A stretch of DNA of 64,000 nt, taken from contig JAFTCB010000062.1 in the NCBI GenBank assembly GCA_017454905.1, forward strand, positions 186,001 through 250,000. The letters run 5' to 3'. This stretch comes from Bacteroidales bacterium. GTDB taxonomy: Bacteria > Bacteroidota > Bacteroidia > Bacteroidales > UBA932. The position numbers were made by a program, and so were the translations under genes. How positions within the stretch are numbered: position 1 is the stretch's first letter; each line of letters starts with the position of its first letter. The notes under the pieces are model-generated. The model did not search any database, had not been told where the DNA came from, and was given only the letters and a program-made list of their open reading frames with translations. Of the stretch, positions 35,158 through 43,711 are shown one piece after another.

Positions 35158-37020
35158 ATGAAAAGAATTCTCCTCACCCTGGCGGCCCTGTCCGCCGCCG
35201 TGCTTGCGCAGGCCTTCCCCGTGCAGCCGGAATCCGAGCAGCATGATACCCTGACCAGCGCCGTCGTCACGGGCACCCGCGTGGCGATGGACCGCGACCG
35301 CCTCCCCACCCCGGTCTCCGTGGTCGGCCGCCAGACCATCGAGCAGAGCGACGAGAGCGCCCTGATGCCCTCCCTGATGGAGCAGGTGCCCGGTCTCTTC
35401 GTGACCTCGCGGGGCGTGACCGGTTACGGCGTCTCGGCCGGCGCCGCCGGCGGCATTTCCCTGCGCGGCTTCAGCGCAGGCAGCGGACGCACCCTGATCC
35501 TGATCGACGGGCACCCGCAGTACCAGTCCATCTACGGACATGCCGTGGCCGACGAATACCTCGCCGACCTGGCCGAGCGCGTGGAGGTCACCCGCGGGGC
35601 GGCTTCCGTCCTATACGGCTCCAATGCGATGGGCGGCGCCATCAACATCATCACCCGGAACCCGGACTTCCTCGGCAACCGAGTGAATGTCAAGTTGATG
35701 GGTGGCTCCTACGGCACCTGGCGCGCCTCCGCCACGGATCAGTATTCCAACGGCCGCTTCTCCCTGACCGCCAACATCGGTCACGACCGCACGGCCGGCC
35801 ACCGGGCCAATTCCGCTTTCCGCTCCACGAGCGCCATGCTCAAGGCCTCCTATGACCTCTCCGCCGCCTGGCGCCTGAGCGGCGACGTCAACGTGGTCAA
35901 GGCCTATTCGCAGAATCCGGGCACCGTGAGCAGCCCGATGTTCGAAGGCACCGCCGACATCACCCGCATGATGTCCTGGCTCTCCCTGGAGAACCATTAT
36001 GACCGCACCGACGGCGGCATCAATTTCTACTACAATGCCGGCAAGCATGTCATCAACGACGGATATGCAGCAGGCGGCAAGCCGCAGCCCTATCTCTTCA
36101 ACAGCACGGACTGGCAGGGCGGCTTCAACCTCTTCCAGGCCGTCCGTCCCTGGCAGGGTGGCACCCTGACCGCAGGGATTGACCTCAAACTCTATGGGGG
36201 CAATGCTTACCGCAACCCGACCACCGAAATCTACGCCGACCACAAGAAACTCCACGAAGAAGCCGGATACCTGCTCGCGCAGCAGATCCTCGGTCCCTTC
36301 ACGCTGGACGCCGGCATCCGCCTGGAGCACCACAGCCTCTACGGTGTGGAATGGATCCCGCAGGCGGGAATCAGCGTCCTGCCCTGGAAAGGCGCCAGCC
36401 TCAAACTCTCCGCATCCAAGGGTTTCCGCACGCCGAACCTCCGCGAACTCTACATGTATGCCGTGGCCAATGCCGAGCTCAAGCCGGAGCGCGCCTGGAG
36501 CTATGATTTCACCTACGCCCAGCACTTCCTGGAGGGCCGCCTCAACACCGAGCTCAGCCTCTTCTGGACCAAGGGCAGTAACATCATCGAAGTCACGGTC
36601 GTGGACGGCAAGCGCGCCAACCGCAACGTCGGTGCCTTCGAGAACAAGGGCGTGGAGTTCAGCGCCGACTTCCGGGCCACGGACGAACTCAAGTTCAACG
36701 CCAACTACAGCTATCTGCACATGGGCACCGTCTATACCGGCGCGCCGGTCCACAAGGTGTACGTTTCCGGGACCTGGACTCCGGGACGCTTCAGTGCCAA
36801 CATCGGCCTGATGGGGATCAGGGACCTGTATCTTTCTACGGGCGAGAATGCCGTCAGGAGCAGCTATGCCGACCTCAAGGCCCGCCTGTCCTTCCGTGCC
36901 ACGGACTGGCTCTCGGTCTTCGTGCGCGGCGAGAACCTGCTGAACGCGAAATATGAGACGATGCTCGGCTTCCCGGAGCCCGGGATCACGGTCCTCGGCG
37001 GCGTGGCGATCAGCCTCTAG
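35158..37020 (+). CDS. TonB-dependent outer-membrane receptor
   Basis: A 620-residue ligand-gated porin. It has a signal peptide (MKRILLTLAALSAAVLAQAF), a plug domain (about residues 35-150: PTPVSVVGRQTIEQ, GISLRGFSAGSGRTLILIDG, VEVTRGAASVLYGSNAMGGAINI), and a beta-barrel ending in VLGGVAISL. It has no carboxypeptidase-like N-terminal extension and no SusD partner, so it resembles siderophore, haem or cobalamin receptors rather than glycan receptors. Control by the divergent AraC gene supports metallophore uptake, but the ligand is not shown. The start is placed at MKRILL; the earlier MHLHYY overlaps the promoter region. Confidence 0.93.
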   Translation: MKRILLTLAALSAAVLAQAFPVQPESEQHDTLTSAVVTGTRVAMDRDRLPTPVSVVGRQTIEQSDESALMPSLMEQVPGLFVTSRGVTGYGVSAGAAGGISLRGFSAGSGRTLILIDGHPQYQSIYGHAVADEYLADLAERVEVTRGAASVLYGSNAMGGAINIITRNPDFLGNRVNVKLMGGSYGTWRASATDQYSNGRFSLTANIGHDRTAGHRANSAFRSTSAMLKASYDLSAAWRLSGDVNVVKAYSQNPGTVSSPMFEGTADITRMMSWLSLENHYDRTDGGINFYYNAGKHVINDGYAAGGKPQPYLFNSTDWQGGFNLFQAVRPWQGGTLTAGIDLKLYGGNAYRNPTTEIYADHKKLHEEAGYLLAQQILGPFTLDAGIRLEHHSLYGVEWIPQAGISVLPWKGASLKLSASKGFRTPNLRELYMYAVANAELKPERAWSYDFTYAQHFLEGRLNTELSLFWTKGSNIIEVTVVDGKRANRNVGAFENKGVEFSADFRATDELKFNANYSYLHMGTVYTGAPVHKVYVSGTWTPGRFSANIGLMGIRDLYLSTGENAVRSSYADLKARLSFRATDWLSVFVRGENLLNAKYETMLGFPEPGITVLGGVAISL

Positions 37021-37030
37021 TCAGCAGTTT

Positions 37031-37063
37031 TTTGCAGAATTTATCAAATAATCATTATCTTTG
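37031..37063 (+). promoter_or_regulatory. Promoter of tRNA-Arg
   Basis: TTTG (37031-37034), 21 bases, then TATCTTTG (37056-37063): the best -33/-7 pair in the window. The tRNA starts about 40 bases downstream. Confidence 0.75.
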
Positions 37064-37106
37064 CACTCCGCTTCCGGGATTCCGGAGCGGAGTGCAGGTA
37101 TGTGTC

Positions 37107-37183
37107 GGTCCCGTAGCTCAGTTGGATAGAGCAACAGCCTTCTAAGCTGTGGGTCGCGCGTTCGAGTCGCGCCGGGATCACCA
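37107..37183 (+). tRNA. tRNA-Arg (anticodon TCT)
   Basis: A complete cloverleaf can be drawn: acceptor GGTCCCG pairs with CGGGATC, the D arm is GCTC/GAGC, the anticodon stem ACAGC/GCTGT encloses loop CTTCTAA with anticodon TCT at 37141-37143, and the T arm GCGCG/CGCGC encloses TTCGAGT. The CCA end is encoded (37181-37183). It reads AGA (and AGG by wobble), rare codons in this GC-rich genome. Confidence 0.97.
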
Positions 37184-37193
37184 TCAATCAATA

Positions 37194-38117
37194 CTACCTG
37201 CGGTGCCGTTTGTGGTCTGACCAGAGGCCGTAGACCTCGGAGACGTTGCCGGCGGTGATGAAGGCCTGGATCTTCTGCTCGCGGATGAAATTCATCAGGT
37301 CCGCAAACTCATCCTTGGTCAGCAGGCTCTGGATCTCCATCCGCTTCTCGCCGTGGTAGCCGCCCGTCACTTCATACAGCGAACAGCCGCGCACGATCTT
37401 GTTGACGATGTAGTCCCGGATGACTTCGTGGTCATCCGAGATGATACACACGCGCTTGCGCCGGCTCAGGCTCGCCATGAAATAATCTACGATCAGGCCG
37501 TTGATCCAGGTGCCGATCAGGCCGATGATCACCAGGCGGAACGGGTTCACGAAGAAGGCCGTGCAGCAGATGATCACGCCGGCAACCGTCACGGACAGGC
37601 CGATGTCGAAGTGCAGGTACTTGTTGACGATCTTGGCGAGGATGTCCAGTCCTCCTGTGGAGGCATTGATGCTGAACATGATCGCCTGCGACATGCTCAG
37701 GATGAGCACGAAACAGACCAGGTCGAACCAGAGGTCGCCCATCACGGACGTGGCCCCCGGCTCCAGCAGCTGCTCATACGGGCAGATCTTCTCCCAGAGG
37801 TCCATCATCGGACCCAGGATCAGGGCGGTGTAGCAGGTCTTCACGCCGAATTCCTTGCCGATGAGGAAATACGCCAGCACCAGCAGGATGGCATTGATCA
37901 CAAGCACGACGGTGGAGACCTTGATGGCGATTCCGGCCTGCTCGAACAGGGCGGAGATCACGATGGACAGACCGGAAATGCTACCCACGACAATCTTGCT
38001 CGGGACAAGGAAGTAGTACACGGCAGCCGCGGCGATAAACATGCCGACGGTCATGATCAGAAGCTCCTTCCAGAACTTCCAGGTCCCGAGAGGAGCTATC
38101 AGGGTTTGCAGTTTCAT
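37194..38117 (-). CDS. YitT family membrane protein
   Basis: A 307-residue protein with five to six hydrophobic helices (ELLIMTVGMFIAAAAVYYFLVPS and following) and the GSISGLSIVI and SINASTGGLDILAKIVNKY motifs of the YitT/DUF161 family. The C-terminal about 90 residues form the soluble DUF2179 domain (RGCSLYEVTGGYHGEKRMEI). The function is unknown. It ends 10 bases from the 3' end of tRNA-Arg on the other strand. It follows the NfnB-like gene after 45 bases and may belong to that transcript. Confidence 0.9.
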   Translation of the reverse strand: MKLQTLIAPLGTWKFWKELLIMTVGMFIAAAAVYYFLVPSKIVVGSISGLSIVISALFEQAGIAIKVSTVVLVINAILLVLAYFLIGKEFGVKTCYTALILGPMMDLWEKICPYEQLLEPGATSVMGDLWFDLVCFVLILSMSQAIMFSINASTGGLDILAKIVNKYLHFDIGLSVTVAGVIICCTAFFVNPFRLVIIGLIGTWINGLIVDYFMASLSRRKRVCIISDDHEVIRDYIVNKIVRGCSLYEVTGGYHGEKRMEIQSLLTKDEFADLMNFIREQKIQAFITAGNVSEVYGLWSDHKRHRR

Positions 38118-38162
38118 GTGGTTCAGATAGGTTATCTAGTATAGTTTCAGTGTGTAGTCAGC

Positions 38163-39551
38163 TCAGCGCTCCTTCAGGTAGGCGTCGATCGCCTTGGCGG
38201 CCGTGCGCCCGGCCCCCATGGCCAGGATCACCGTGGCAGCGCCCGTGACGGCATCGCCGCCCGCGAAGACACCCGGACGGGTGGTAGCGCCTTCCTCGTT
38301 GGCGACGAGGCAGCCGCGCCGCGTCGTTTCCAGCCCCTGCGTCGTCTTGGAGATGAGCGGGTTGGGCGAGGTACCCAGGGCCATGATCACGGTCTCCGTG
38401 GGGATCTCGAACTCGGAACCGGGGATCGGGACAGGACTGCGGCGGCCGCTCTCATCGGGCTCGCCCAGTTCCATCCGGATGCACTTCAGGGCCTTGACCC
38501 AGCCCTTCTCGTCGCCGATGACCTCCACCGGATTGGTCAGCATGTCGAAGATGATGCCTTCCTCCATCGCATGGTGCACCTCCTCGCGGCGGGCCGGGAG
38601 TTCGGCCTCCGTGCGGCGGTAGACGATATGGACCTCCGCCCCGAGGCGCAGGGCCGTGCGGGCTGCATCCATGGCGACATTGCCGCCGCCCACGACACAG
38701 ACCTTCTTGCCGGCATGGATCGGGGTCAGGTAATCCTCACGCCAGGCCTTCATCAGGTTGTTGCGGGTGAGGAATTCATTGGCGGAGAAGACGCCGCAAA
38801 GGTTCTCTCCGGGGATGTTCATGAATTTGGGCAGGCCGGCGCCGGTGCCGATGAAGACAGCCTCGAAGCCCTCTTTGTCCATCAGGGAATCGATCGTGAT
38901 CGTGCGTCCGACGATGACGTTGGTCTCGATCTTGACGCCGAGCGCACGGACATCGTCGATTTCGTGGCGCAGGACCTTGTCCTTGGGGAGACGGAACTCC
39001 GGGATGCCGTATTCAAGCACGCCGCCCGCCTTGTGGAGTGCTTCGAAGATGGTGACATCGTAGCCCCATTTCGCGAGGTCGCTGGCACAGGCGAGACCGG
39101 CAGGGCCGGAGCCAATAACCGCTACTTTCTTTCCTTTCTTTTCCACCTTTTCAGCAACGGCCGGTTTTTCCAGTTCGCGGCTGTAGTCCGCGACGAAGCG
39201 CTCGAGCTTGCCGATCGCGACCGGCTCGCCCTTGACGCCGAGGACGCAACTGCCCTCGCACTGCGTCTCCTGCGGGCACACGCGTCCGCAAACGGCAGGC
39301 AGCGAAGAGTCTTCGGCGATCACCGCGGCGGCACCGGCGATATTGTCCGCCACGATTTCCGCGATGAAACGCGGGATCTGCAGGCCGACCGGACAGGCCG
39401 TCATGCAGCGGGGATTGCGGCAATTCAGGCAACGGGACGCTTCCAGGAGCGCCTCCTCCTTGTTGTAGCCGTAGCACACTTCTTCGAAATTGGTCGCGCG
39501 GACCTTGGGGTCCTGTTCGCGGACCGGCACACGGGGAATTCGGTTTGCCAT
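38163..39551 (-). CDS. NfnB-like / GltA-type NADPH:ferredoxin oxidoreductase large subunit
   Basis: A 462-residue FAD and iron-sulfur protein of the family labelled 'NADPH-dependent glutamate synthase' (GltA) or NfnB. The N-terminal cluster region has CLNCRNPRCMTACPVGL and CGRVCPQETQCEGSC; the first FAD fold is GSGPAGLACASDLAKWGYDV; the NADPH fold is VVGGGNVAMDAARTALRLGA; the end has GVFAGGDAVTGAATVILAMGAGR. There is no glutamate-synthase large subunit here; instead it is one base apart from the NfnA-like gene. Together they match NfnAB, the electron-bifurcating NADH-dependent reduced ferredoxin:NADP+ oxidoreductase, beside an Rnf operon. Confidence 0.9.
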   Translation of the reverse strand: MANRIPRVPVREQDPKVRATNFEEVCYGYNKEEALLEASRCLNCRNPRCMTACPVGLQIPRFIAEIVADNIAGAAAVIAEDSSLPAVCGRVCPQETQCEGSCVLGVKGEPVAIGKLERFVADYSRELEKPAVAEKVEKKGKKVAVIGSGPAGLACASDLAKWGYDVTIFEALHKAGGVLEYGIPEFRLPKDKVLRHEIDDVRALGVKIETNVIVGRTITIDSLMDKEGFEAVFIGTGAGLPKFMNIPGENLCGVFSANEFLTRNNLMKAWREDYLTPIHAGKKVCVVGGGNVAMDAARTALRLGAEVHIVYRRTEAELPARREEVHHAMEEGIIFDMLTNPVEVIGDEKGWVKALKCIRMELGEPDESGRRSPVPIPGSEFEIPTETVIMALGTSPNPLISKTTQGLETTRRGCLVANEEGATTRPGVFAGGDAVTGAATVILAMGAGRTAAKAIDAYLKER

Positions 39552-39552
39552 A

Positions 39553-40413
39553 CTATTTGCCCCTCCCTATTTTACAAACATGTTTCTCATTTGCTTCGGC
39601 CTCTTCGGCCTTGTACTGGCCCTGGCGGCGCATGGCCTCGTCGAAATCGACCTCGTAGCCGTCGAACTCAGGACCCTCGACGCAGGCGAAACGCGTCTTG
39701 CCGCCCACGCTCACGCGGCAGGCACCGCACATCCCGGTACCGTCCACCATCAGCGTGTTCAGGCTCACGGTGGCGGGGATGCCCAACTTCTTGCAGGTCA
39801 GTGTCGTGAACTTCATCATGATCATCGGGCCGATGATCACGGCCTGCGTGTACTGATGGCCGTCGGCGACGACCTTCTCCAGCATATTCGTACCCATTCC
39901 CTTGAATCCGAAAGAGCCGTCGTCCGTGCAGACGAAGAGATTGTCGCACACTTCGCGCATCTCGTCCACATAGATCAGCAGGTCCTTGGTCTTGGCGCCG
40001 ATGATCACATCCACAGGCACCCCGTGCGCCTTGAGCCACTTGGCCTGGGGATAGACGGGGGCCGTGCCCACGCCGCCGGCAATCAAGATGTAGCGCTGCT
40101 GCGCAAGCTTCCCGGGAGCCATCGTCATGAACTCGGAAGGCAGGCCCAGCGGGCCGACCACATCGTTGAAAGCCTCGCCCGGCTCGTAAGCGATAATGTC
40201 AGCGCTCGATGCACCGATCTTCTGCGTGACGATGGTCACCGTCCCGCGCTCCGCATCGAAGTCACTGATAGTCAGGGGGATTCTTTCGCCTTTCTCGTCC
40301 GCACGGACGATCAGGAACTGGCCGGGCTGCGCCGCTGCGGCGAGTCTCGGGGCCGCTACTTCCATCCGGCAGATCGCCGGTGTAAGCATCTCTTTCTTTA
40401 GGATTTGGTACAT
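39553..40413 (-). CDS. NfnA-like FAD/NAD-binding and [2Fe-2S] subunit
   Basis: A 286-residue protein of the SudB/NfnA/PyrK family. The FAD part (residues about 1-95) has PGQFLIVRADEKGERIPLTI; the NAD part has ILIAGGVGTAPVYPQAKWL; the C-terminal [2Fe-2S] site has GTGMCGACRVSV and FACVEGPEFDG. It should accept NADH electrons in the NfnAB complex. The start is at MYQILKKEM (40413): a -7 box at 40420-40427 lies 6 bases upstream, and the in-frame ATG at 40452 is upstream of it. It ends one base before the NfnB-like gene starts. Confidence 0.9.
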   Translation of the reverse strand: MYQILKKEMLTPAICRMEVAAPRLAAAAQPGQFLIVRADEKGERIPLTISDFDAERGTVTIVTQKIGASSADIIAYEPGEAFNDVVGPLGLPSEFMTMAPGKLAQQRYILIAGGVGTAPVYPQAKWLKAHGVPVDVIIGAKTKDLLIYVDEMREVCDNLFVCTDDGSFGFKGMGTNMLEKVVADGHQYTQAVIIGPMIMMKFTTLTCKKLGIPATVSLNTLMVDGTGMCGACRVSVGGKTRFACVEGPEFDGYEVDFDEAMRRQGQYKAEEAEANEKHVCKIGRGK

Positions 40414-40419
40414 AACACT

Positions 40420-40427
40420 CAAAGATA
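40420..40427 (-). promoter_or_regulatory. -7 promoter box of the nfnA-nfnB operon
   Basis: The minus strand reads TATCTTTG, ending 6 bases before the ATG at 40413, directly after the terminator of the Rnf operon. It gives Nfn its own, nearly leaderless transcript. Confidence 0.55.
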
Positions 40428-40431
40428 CAAT

Positions 40432-40467
40432 AAAAATCCCCGACTTGTTCAACTGCCGGGGATTTTT
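40432..40467 (-). terminator. Intrinsic terminator after the Rnf/barrel-protein run
   Basis: An 11-bp stem (AAAAATCCCCG at 40432-40442 and its complement at 40457-40467) with a 14-base loop. On the minus strand the T run follows the stem, so it stops transcription coming from the barrel protein and Rnf genes. Confidence 0.88.
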
Positions 40468-40501
40468 TGAGTTTCCGGGTCATCCCGGGAACGAATGGCT
40501 C

Positions 40502-40939
40502 CTAGAAGCGATAGCGCAGACCGAGGGCGAAGCCGCTCCAGCCGAAACCACCGTACTGGAAGTAGTACACCGGCCTCCAGTCAAGGGAGATGTTGAGCGG
40601 AACGGAAGGAATCTCGAATTCCACACCGAGCTGGCCGGCGATACCGGCGTTGAAGCCGTTCTTCTGATCGTAGTTGTAGAAACCCAGCTGGACACCGGGG
40701 CCGACATAGAAGTTGGCGATACCGGCAGAGCCGAGGATGAAATCATAGATACCGGTCACATAGAATCCGTGGCCGCTGCCCAGGAAACCGAGGTCTGCTT
40801 CGAGGAAACCTGCTCCGCCGCCATGCTGATAGGAAAGCTCAGCGCCATAACCGGCACGGATACCGAGAGCACGAGGCTGTGCAGTTGCGACGGCTGCGAA
40901 AGCGAGCACGCCGACAAGGATAGCGATAAATTTCTTCAT
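40502..40939 (-). CDS. Small outer-membrane beta-barrel protein
   Basis: A 145-residue exported protein with a signal peptide (MKKFIAILVGVLAFAAVATAQ) and alternating beta strands rich in Gly, Tyr and Phe, ending ALGLRYRF with the terminal Phe used by the BAM machinery. This size fits an eight-stranded barrel. The function is unknown. It is 23 bases downstream of rnfA and ahead of the terminator, so it appears to be the last gene of the Rnf transcript, although nothing links it biochemically to Rnf. Confidence 0.86.
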   Translation of the reverse strand: MKKFIAILVGVLAFAAVATAQPRALGIRAGYGAELSYQHGGGAGFLEADLGFLGSGHGFYVTGIYDFILGSAGIANFYVGPGVQLGFYNYDQKNGFNAGIAGQLGVEFEIPSVPLNISLDWRPVYYFQYGGFGWSGFALGLRYRF

Positions 40940-40962
40940 GATAGATTAAATTGATTAAAAGG

Positions 40963-41565
40963 TTAAACGATTCCGGAGAATCCGAGGAACGCCATGGCCA
41001 TGATACCCACGGTGATGAGCGCGATCGGAAGGCCCTTGAACGCCTTGGGGACGTCATTGCCCGCCAGGTGCTCGCGCAGGCCGGCGAACAGGCACATCGC
41101 AAGGCCGTAGCCGAGCGAAGTGGCGAGGGCGTAGACCGTAGCCTGGCCGAGGTTGAGCATGTGCGGAGCGTTACCGCCCAGGGCGAAATCCTTGGTCACC
41201 ACGGTGATGGCCACGCCGAGCACGGCGCAGTTGGTGGTGATCAGCGGGAGGAAGATGCCGAGCGCCTGGTATAGCGAGGGACTGATCTTCTTCAGGACGA
41301 TTTCCACCATCTGCACGAGGGCGGCAATGACCAGGATGAAGGAGATGGTCTGCAGGAATTCCAGGCCGAAAGGCACCAGGAGATACTGGTTCAGCAGGTA
41401 GGTCACGACGGTGGCCAGCGTAATCACGAAGCAGACGGCCCCGGACATGCCGGTCGCCGTGGAGAGCTTGTTCGACACGCCCAGGAACGGGCAGATGCCG
41501 AGGAACTGGGCCAGCAGGATGTTATTGACGAAGATCGCCGATACGATGATGAGGAAATACTCCAT
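40963..41565 (-). CDS. rnfA: Rnf electron transport complex subunit A
   Basis: A 200-residue membrane subunit with six helices, homologous to NqrE/RsxA. It has the N-terminal VSAIFVNNILLAQFLGICPFLGVS, in which the Cys of FLGICPFLG is the conserved membrane iron-sulfur ligand, and the second-half ITTNCAVLGVAI with the matching Cys. Last of the six Rnf genes (B, C, D, G, E, A), which together couple ferredoxin:NAD+ electron transfer to Na+ or H+ export. Confidence 0.96.
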   Translation of the reverse strand: MEYFLIIVSAIFVNNILLAQFLGICPFLGVSNKLSTATGMSGAVCFVITLATVVTYLLNQYLLVPFGLEFLQTISFILVIAALVQMVEIVLKKISPSLYQALGIFLPLITTNCAVLGVAITVVTKDFALGGNAPHMLNLGQATVYALATSLGYGLAMCLFAGLREHLAGNDVPKAFKGLPIALITVGIMAMAFLGFSGIV

Positions 41566-41573
41566 AGCGCGTC

Positions 41574-42158
41574 CTACTTTTTAGCGAGATACTTGTTGAA
41601 CAGAACCATCAGGAAGCCGAGCACGAGGAAGGCGCCCGGGGCCATCACGAAGGCCAGGATACCGTCGCCGGCGATGAACTTCCAGCCGAAGAGGGAGCCG
41701 CTGCCGAGGATCTCGCGCACGATGCCGATGACCGTCAGGGAAGCGGTGAAGCCCAGGCCGACACCCAGTCCGTCAAGGGCGGACTCGCCTACGCCATGCT
41801 TGTTGGCGAAGCCTTCCGCACGGCCCAGGACGATACAGTTGACGACGATGAGCGGGATGAACAAGCCCAGCGTCTCATAGACGGAAGGCGTGAAGGCCTG
41901 CATCAGGAGCTGGAGCACGGTCACGAAGGTCGCAATCACGGTGATGTACACCGGGATGCGCACCTTGTCCGGCACCATCGGGGCGATCAGCGAAATCACG
42001 ATGTTGCTGAGGATCAGCACGAACATCGTCGCGAGGCCCATCTCCAGACCGTTCATCGCGGAAGTGGTGGTCGCCAGCGTCGGGCACATGCCGAGCACCA
42101 GCACGAAGGTCGGGTTGTTCTTGACGAACCCGTCAGTCACGAAATGCCACTTACTCAT
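41574..42158 (-). CDS. rnfE: Rnf electron transport complex subunit E
   Basis: A 194-residue membrane subunit homologous to NqrD/RsxE. It shows NPTFVLVLGMCPTLATTTSA and IPLIVVNCIVLGRAEGFA, each with the conserved Cys that ligates the membrane iron-sulfur centre shared with RnfA. The start is at MSKWHFVTDG, overlapping the rnfG stop by 8 bases; an ATG 15 bases upstream (MEDRAM) is possible but lies deeper in rnfG. It is followed after 8 bases by rnfA. Confidence 0.95.
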   Translation of the reverse strand: MSKWHFVTDGFVKNNPTFVLVLGMCPTLATTTSAMNGLEMGLATMFVLILSNIVISLIAPMVPDKVRIPVYITVIATFVTVLQLLMQAFTPSVYETLGLFIPLIVVNCIVLGRAEGFANKHGVGESALDGLGVGLGFTASLTVIGIVREILGSGSLFGWKFIAGDGILAFVMAPGAFLVLGFLMVLFNKYLAKK

Positions 42159-42717
42159 TGCCCTGTCCTCCATCCGTTAATTTGTGATACACCGCCACGG
42201 CGTTGGAAACGGCCAGCGCATAGGCGCGGGAAGTGATCGTGGAGGCCGTGATGGCATCCAGGTCACCGCCGTCCTTCTTGACGGTCAATGACTTCACAGC
42301 CGGGTCGAAACCCCGGAACTGCGAGATGAAATGCTCATCGGTCGTACACTTCGCACCGAGGCCCGGGGTCTCGCTGTGCGAAAGGACCGTCGTATTGTGC
42401 ACGACGCCCTTGTCGTCGATACCCACCATCAGGGTGAGGGCACCGCCGAAACCGGAAGTGGAACTGATGATGGCGTAGAGGCCGTCGTCCACCTTGTAGT
42501 ATTTGTACTCCACGCCGTCCATCCCGACGCTCCCCTGCTCGGGGACGCCGGAGAATTCCGGCAGGACGGCGGCGATGGAAGCGGTCGTCTTGGCCTGCGC
42601 GGCCGCGTCGATCGGTTCCTTGGTCACCGCATAAGCGACGCCCACCACGGCCGAGCAGATCAGACAGACGGCCGTCAGGCAGAGCGCCATGTTCTTGAGA
42701 GTAGATTCAGCTGCCAT
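42151..42717 (-). CDS. rnfG: Rnf electron transport complex subunit G (FMN-binding)
   Basis: A 188-residue protein with one N-terminal helix (MALCLTAVCLICSAVVGVAYAV) and a periplasmic FMN-binding domain. The flavinylation site reads DAITASTITSRA; the usual pattern is Dxx(S/T)GA(T/S), so Gly-Ala is Ala-Ser here, a variant I believe is also seen in related RnfG. The Thr should carry FMN through a phosphoester bond. The start at MAAESTLKNM comes one base after the rnfD stop. It overlaps rnfE by 8 bases. Confidence 0.93.
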   Translation of the reverse strand: MAAESTLKNMALCLTAVCLICSAVVGVAYAVTKEPIDAAAQAKTTASIAAVLPEFSGVPEQGSVGMDGVEYKYYKVDDGLYAIISSTSGFGGALTLMVGIDDKGVVHNTTVLSHSETPGLGAKCTTDEHFISQFRGFDPAVKSLTVKKDGGDLDAITASTITSRAYALAVSNAVAVYHKLTDGGQGNE

Positions 42718-42718
42718 A

Positions 42719-43705
42719 TTATGCCCTCCCGTATTTTTTCTGGTGGAACCACATGTTGAGAAGCGGCACGGCACAGTTCATCAGCAGGATGGCGAACGAC
42801 ATGCCTTCCGGATACGAGCCGAAGTAACGGATCATCATGGCGATCAAGCCGATGCCGACGCCGTAGATGATGCCGCCCAGGGTGCTCATCGGAGAGGTCA
42901 CGTAATCCGTCGCCATGAACAGGGCGCCGAGCATCGCACCGCCGGTCAGCAGGTTGAACTGCACGCCGGTATAGATGTCGGGATTGATCCCGTGGAACAG
43001 GGCGGAGATAAGCGCCATGGTGCCGAGGACGCAGATCGGAATCCAGGGCTTGACGACGCGGCGGATCAGCAGATACACGAAGCCGATCAGCAGCGCACCG
43101 GCGGAAATCTCACCGGCGGAAGCACCCGCATCCCACAGGAACGAAGCCATGTCGTAATGGTTCGCCTGCATGAACTGGGGAATGGTGGAACCGGACTTCA
43201 GCGCTTCCTTGAGCGCGCCCAGCGGCGTCGCGCCGGACACGGCATCCGGCAGCGGAATGAAGCCGGGCGTCGGCGTCCAGTTGGTCATCTGGGCCGGGAA
43301 GGAAACCAGCAGGAATACGCGGCCCGTGATGGCCGGATTGAAGACGTTCTGGCCGATGCCGCCGAAGGGCAGCTTGGCCACGCAGATAGCGACGACCGCG
43401 CCGATGAATACGATCCACAGGGGAATCGAGGAAGGCAGGTTCATCGCCAGCAGCAGGCCGGTGACGACGGCCGACAGGTCCCCGATGGTGGAAGGCTTCT
43501 TCAGCATCCACCGGGTGACCGCCCACTCCAGCAGGACGCAGGAGGCCACGCTGACGGCCAGGACGAGCAGTTCGGCCCAGCCGTAGGCAAGGACGGAAAT
43601 CACGATCGCAGGGCACAGCGCAATGATGACATCCCGCATGATCGAGGTCGTGGAGACGTCCGCATGGATGTGCGGAGAAGGAGATACGATATACTTCTTG
43701 TCCAT
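42719..43705 (-). CDS. rnfD: Rnf electron transport complex subunit D
   Basis: A 328-residue polytopic membrane subunit homologous to NqrB. It has about nine to ten helices and the covalent FMN motif DAVSGATPLGALK (about residue 178), as well as GGIGQNVFNPAITGRVFLL. It lies 6 bases after rnfC and 1 base before rnfG. No ApbE flavin transferase gene is in this window, so that enzyme must be encoded elsewhere. Confidence 0.96.
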   Translation of the reverse strand: MDKKYIVSPSPHIHADVSTTSIMRDVIIALCPAIVISVLAYGWAELLVLAVSVASCVLLEWAVTRWMLKKPSTIGDLSAVVTGLLLAMNLPSSIPLWIVFIGAVVAICVAKLPFGGIGQNVFNPAITGRVFLLVSFPAQMTNWTPTPGFIPLPDAVSGATPLGALKEALKSGSTIPQFMQANHYDMASFLWDAGASAGEISAGALLIGFVYLLIRRVVKPWIPICVLGTMALISALFHGINPDIYTGVQFNLLTGGAMLGALFMATDYVTSPMSTLGGIIYGVGIGLIAMMIRYFGSYPEGMSFAILLMNCAVPLLNMWFHQKKYGRA

Positions 43706-43711
43706 AGTCGA

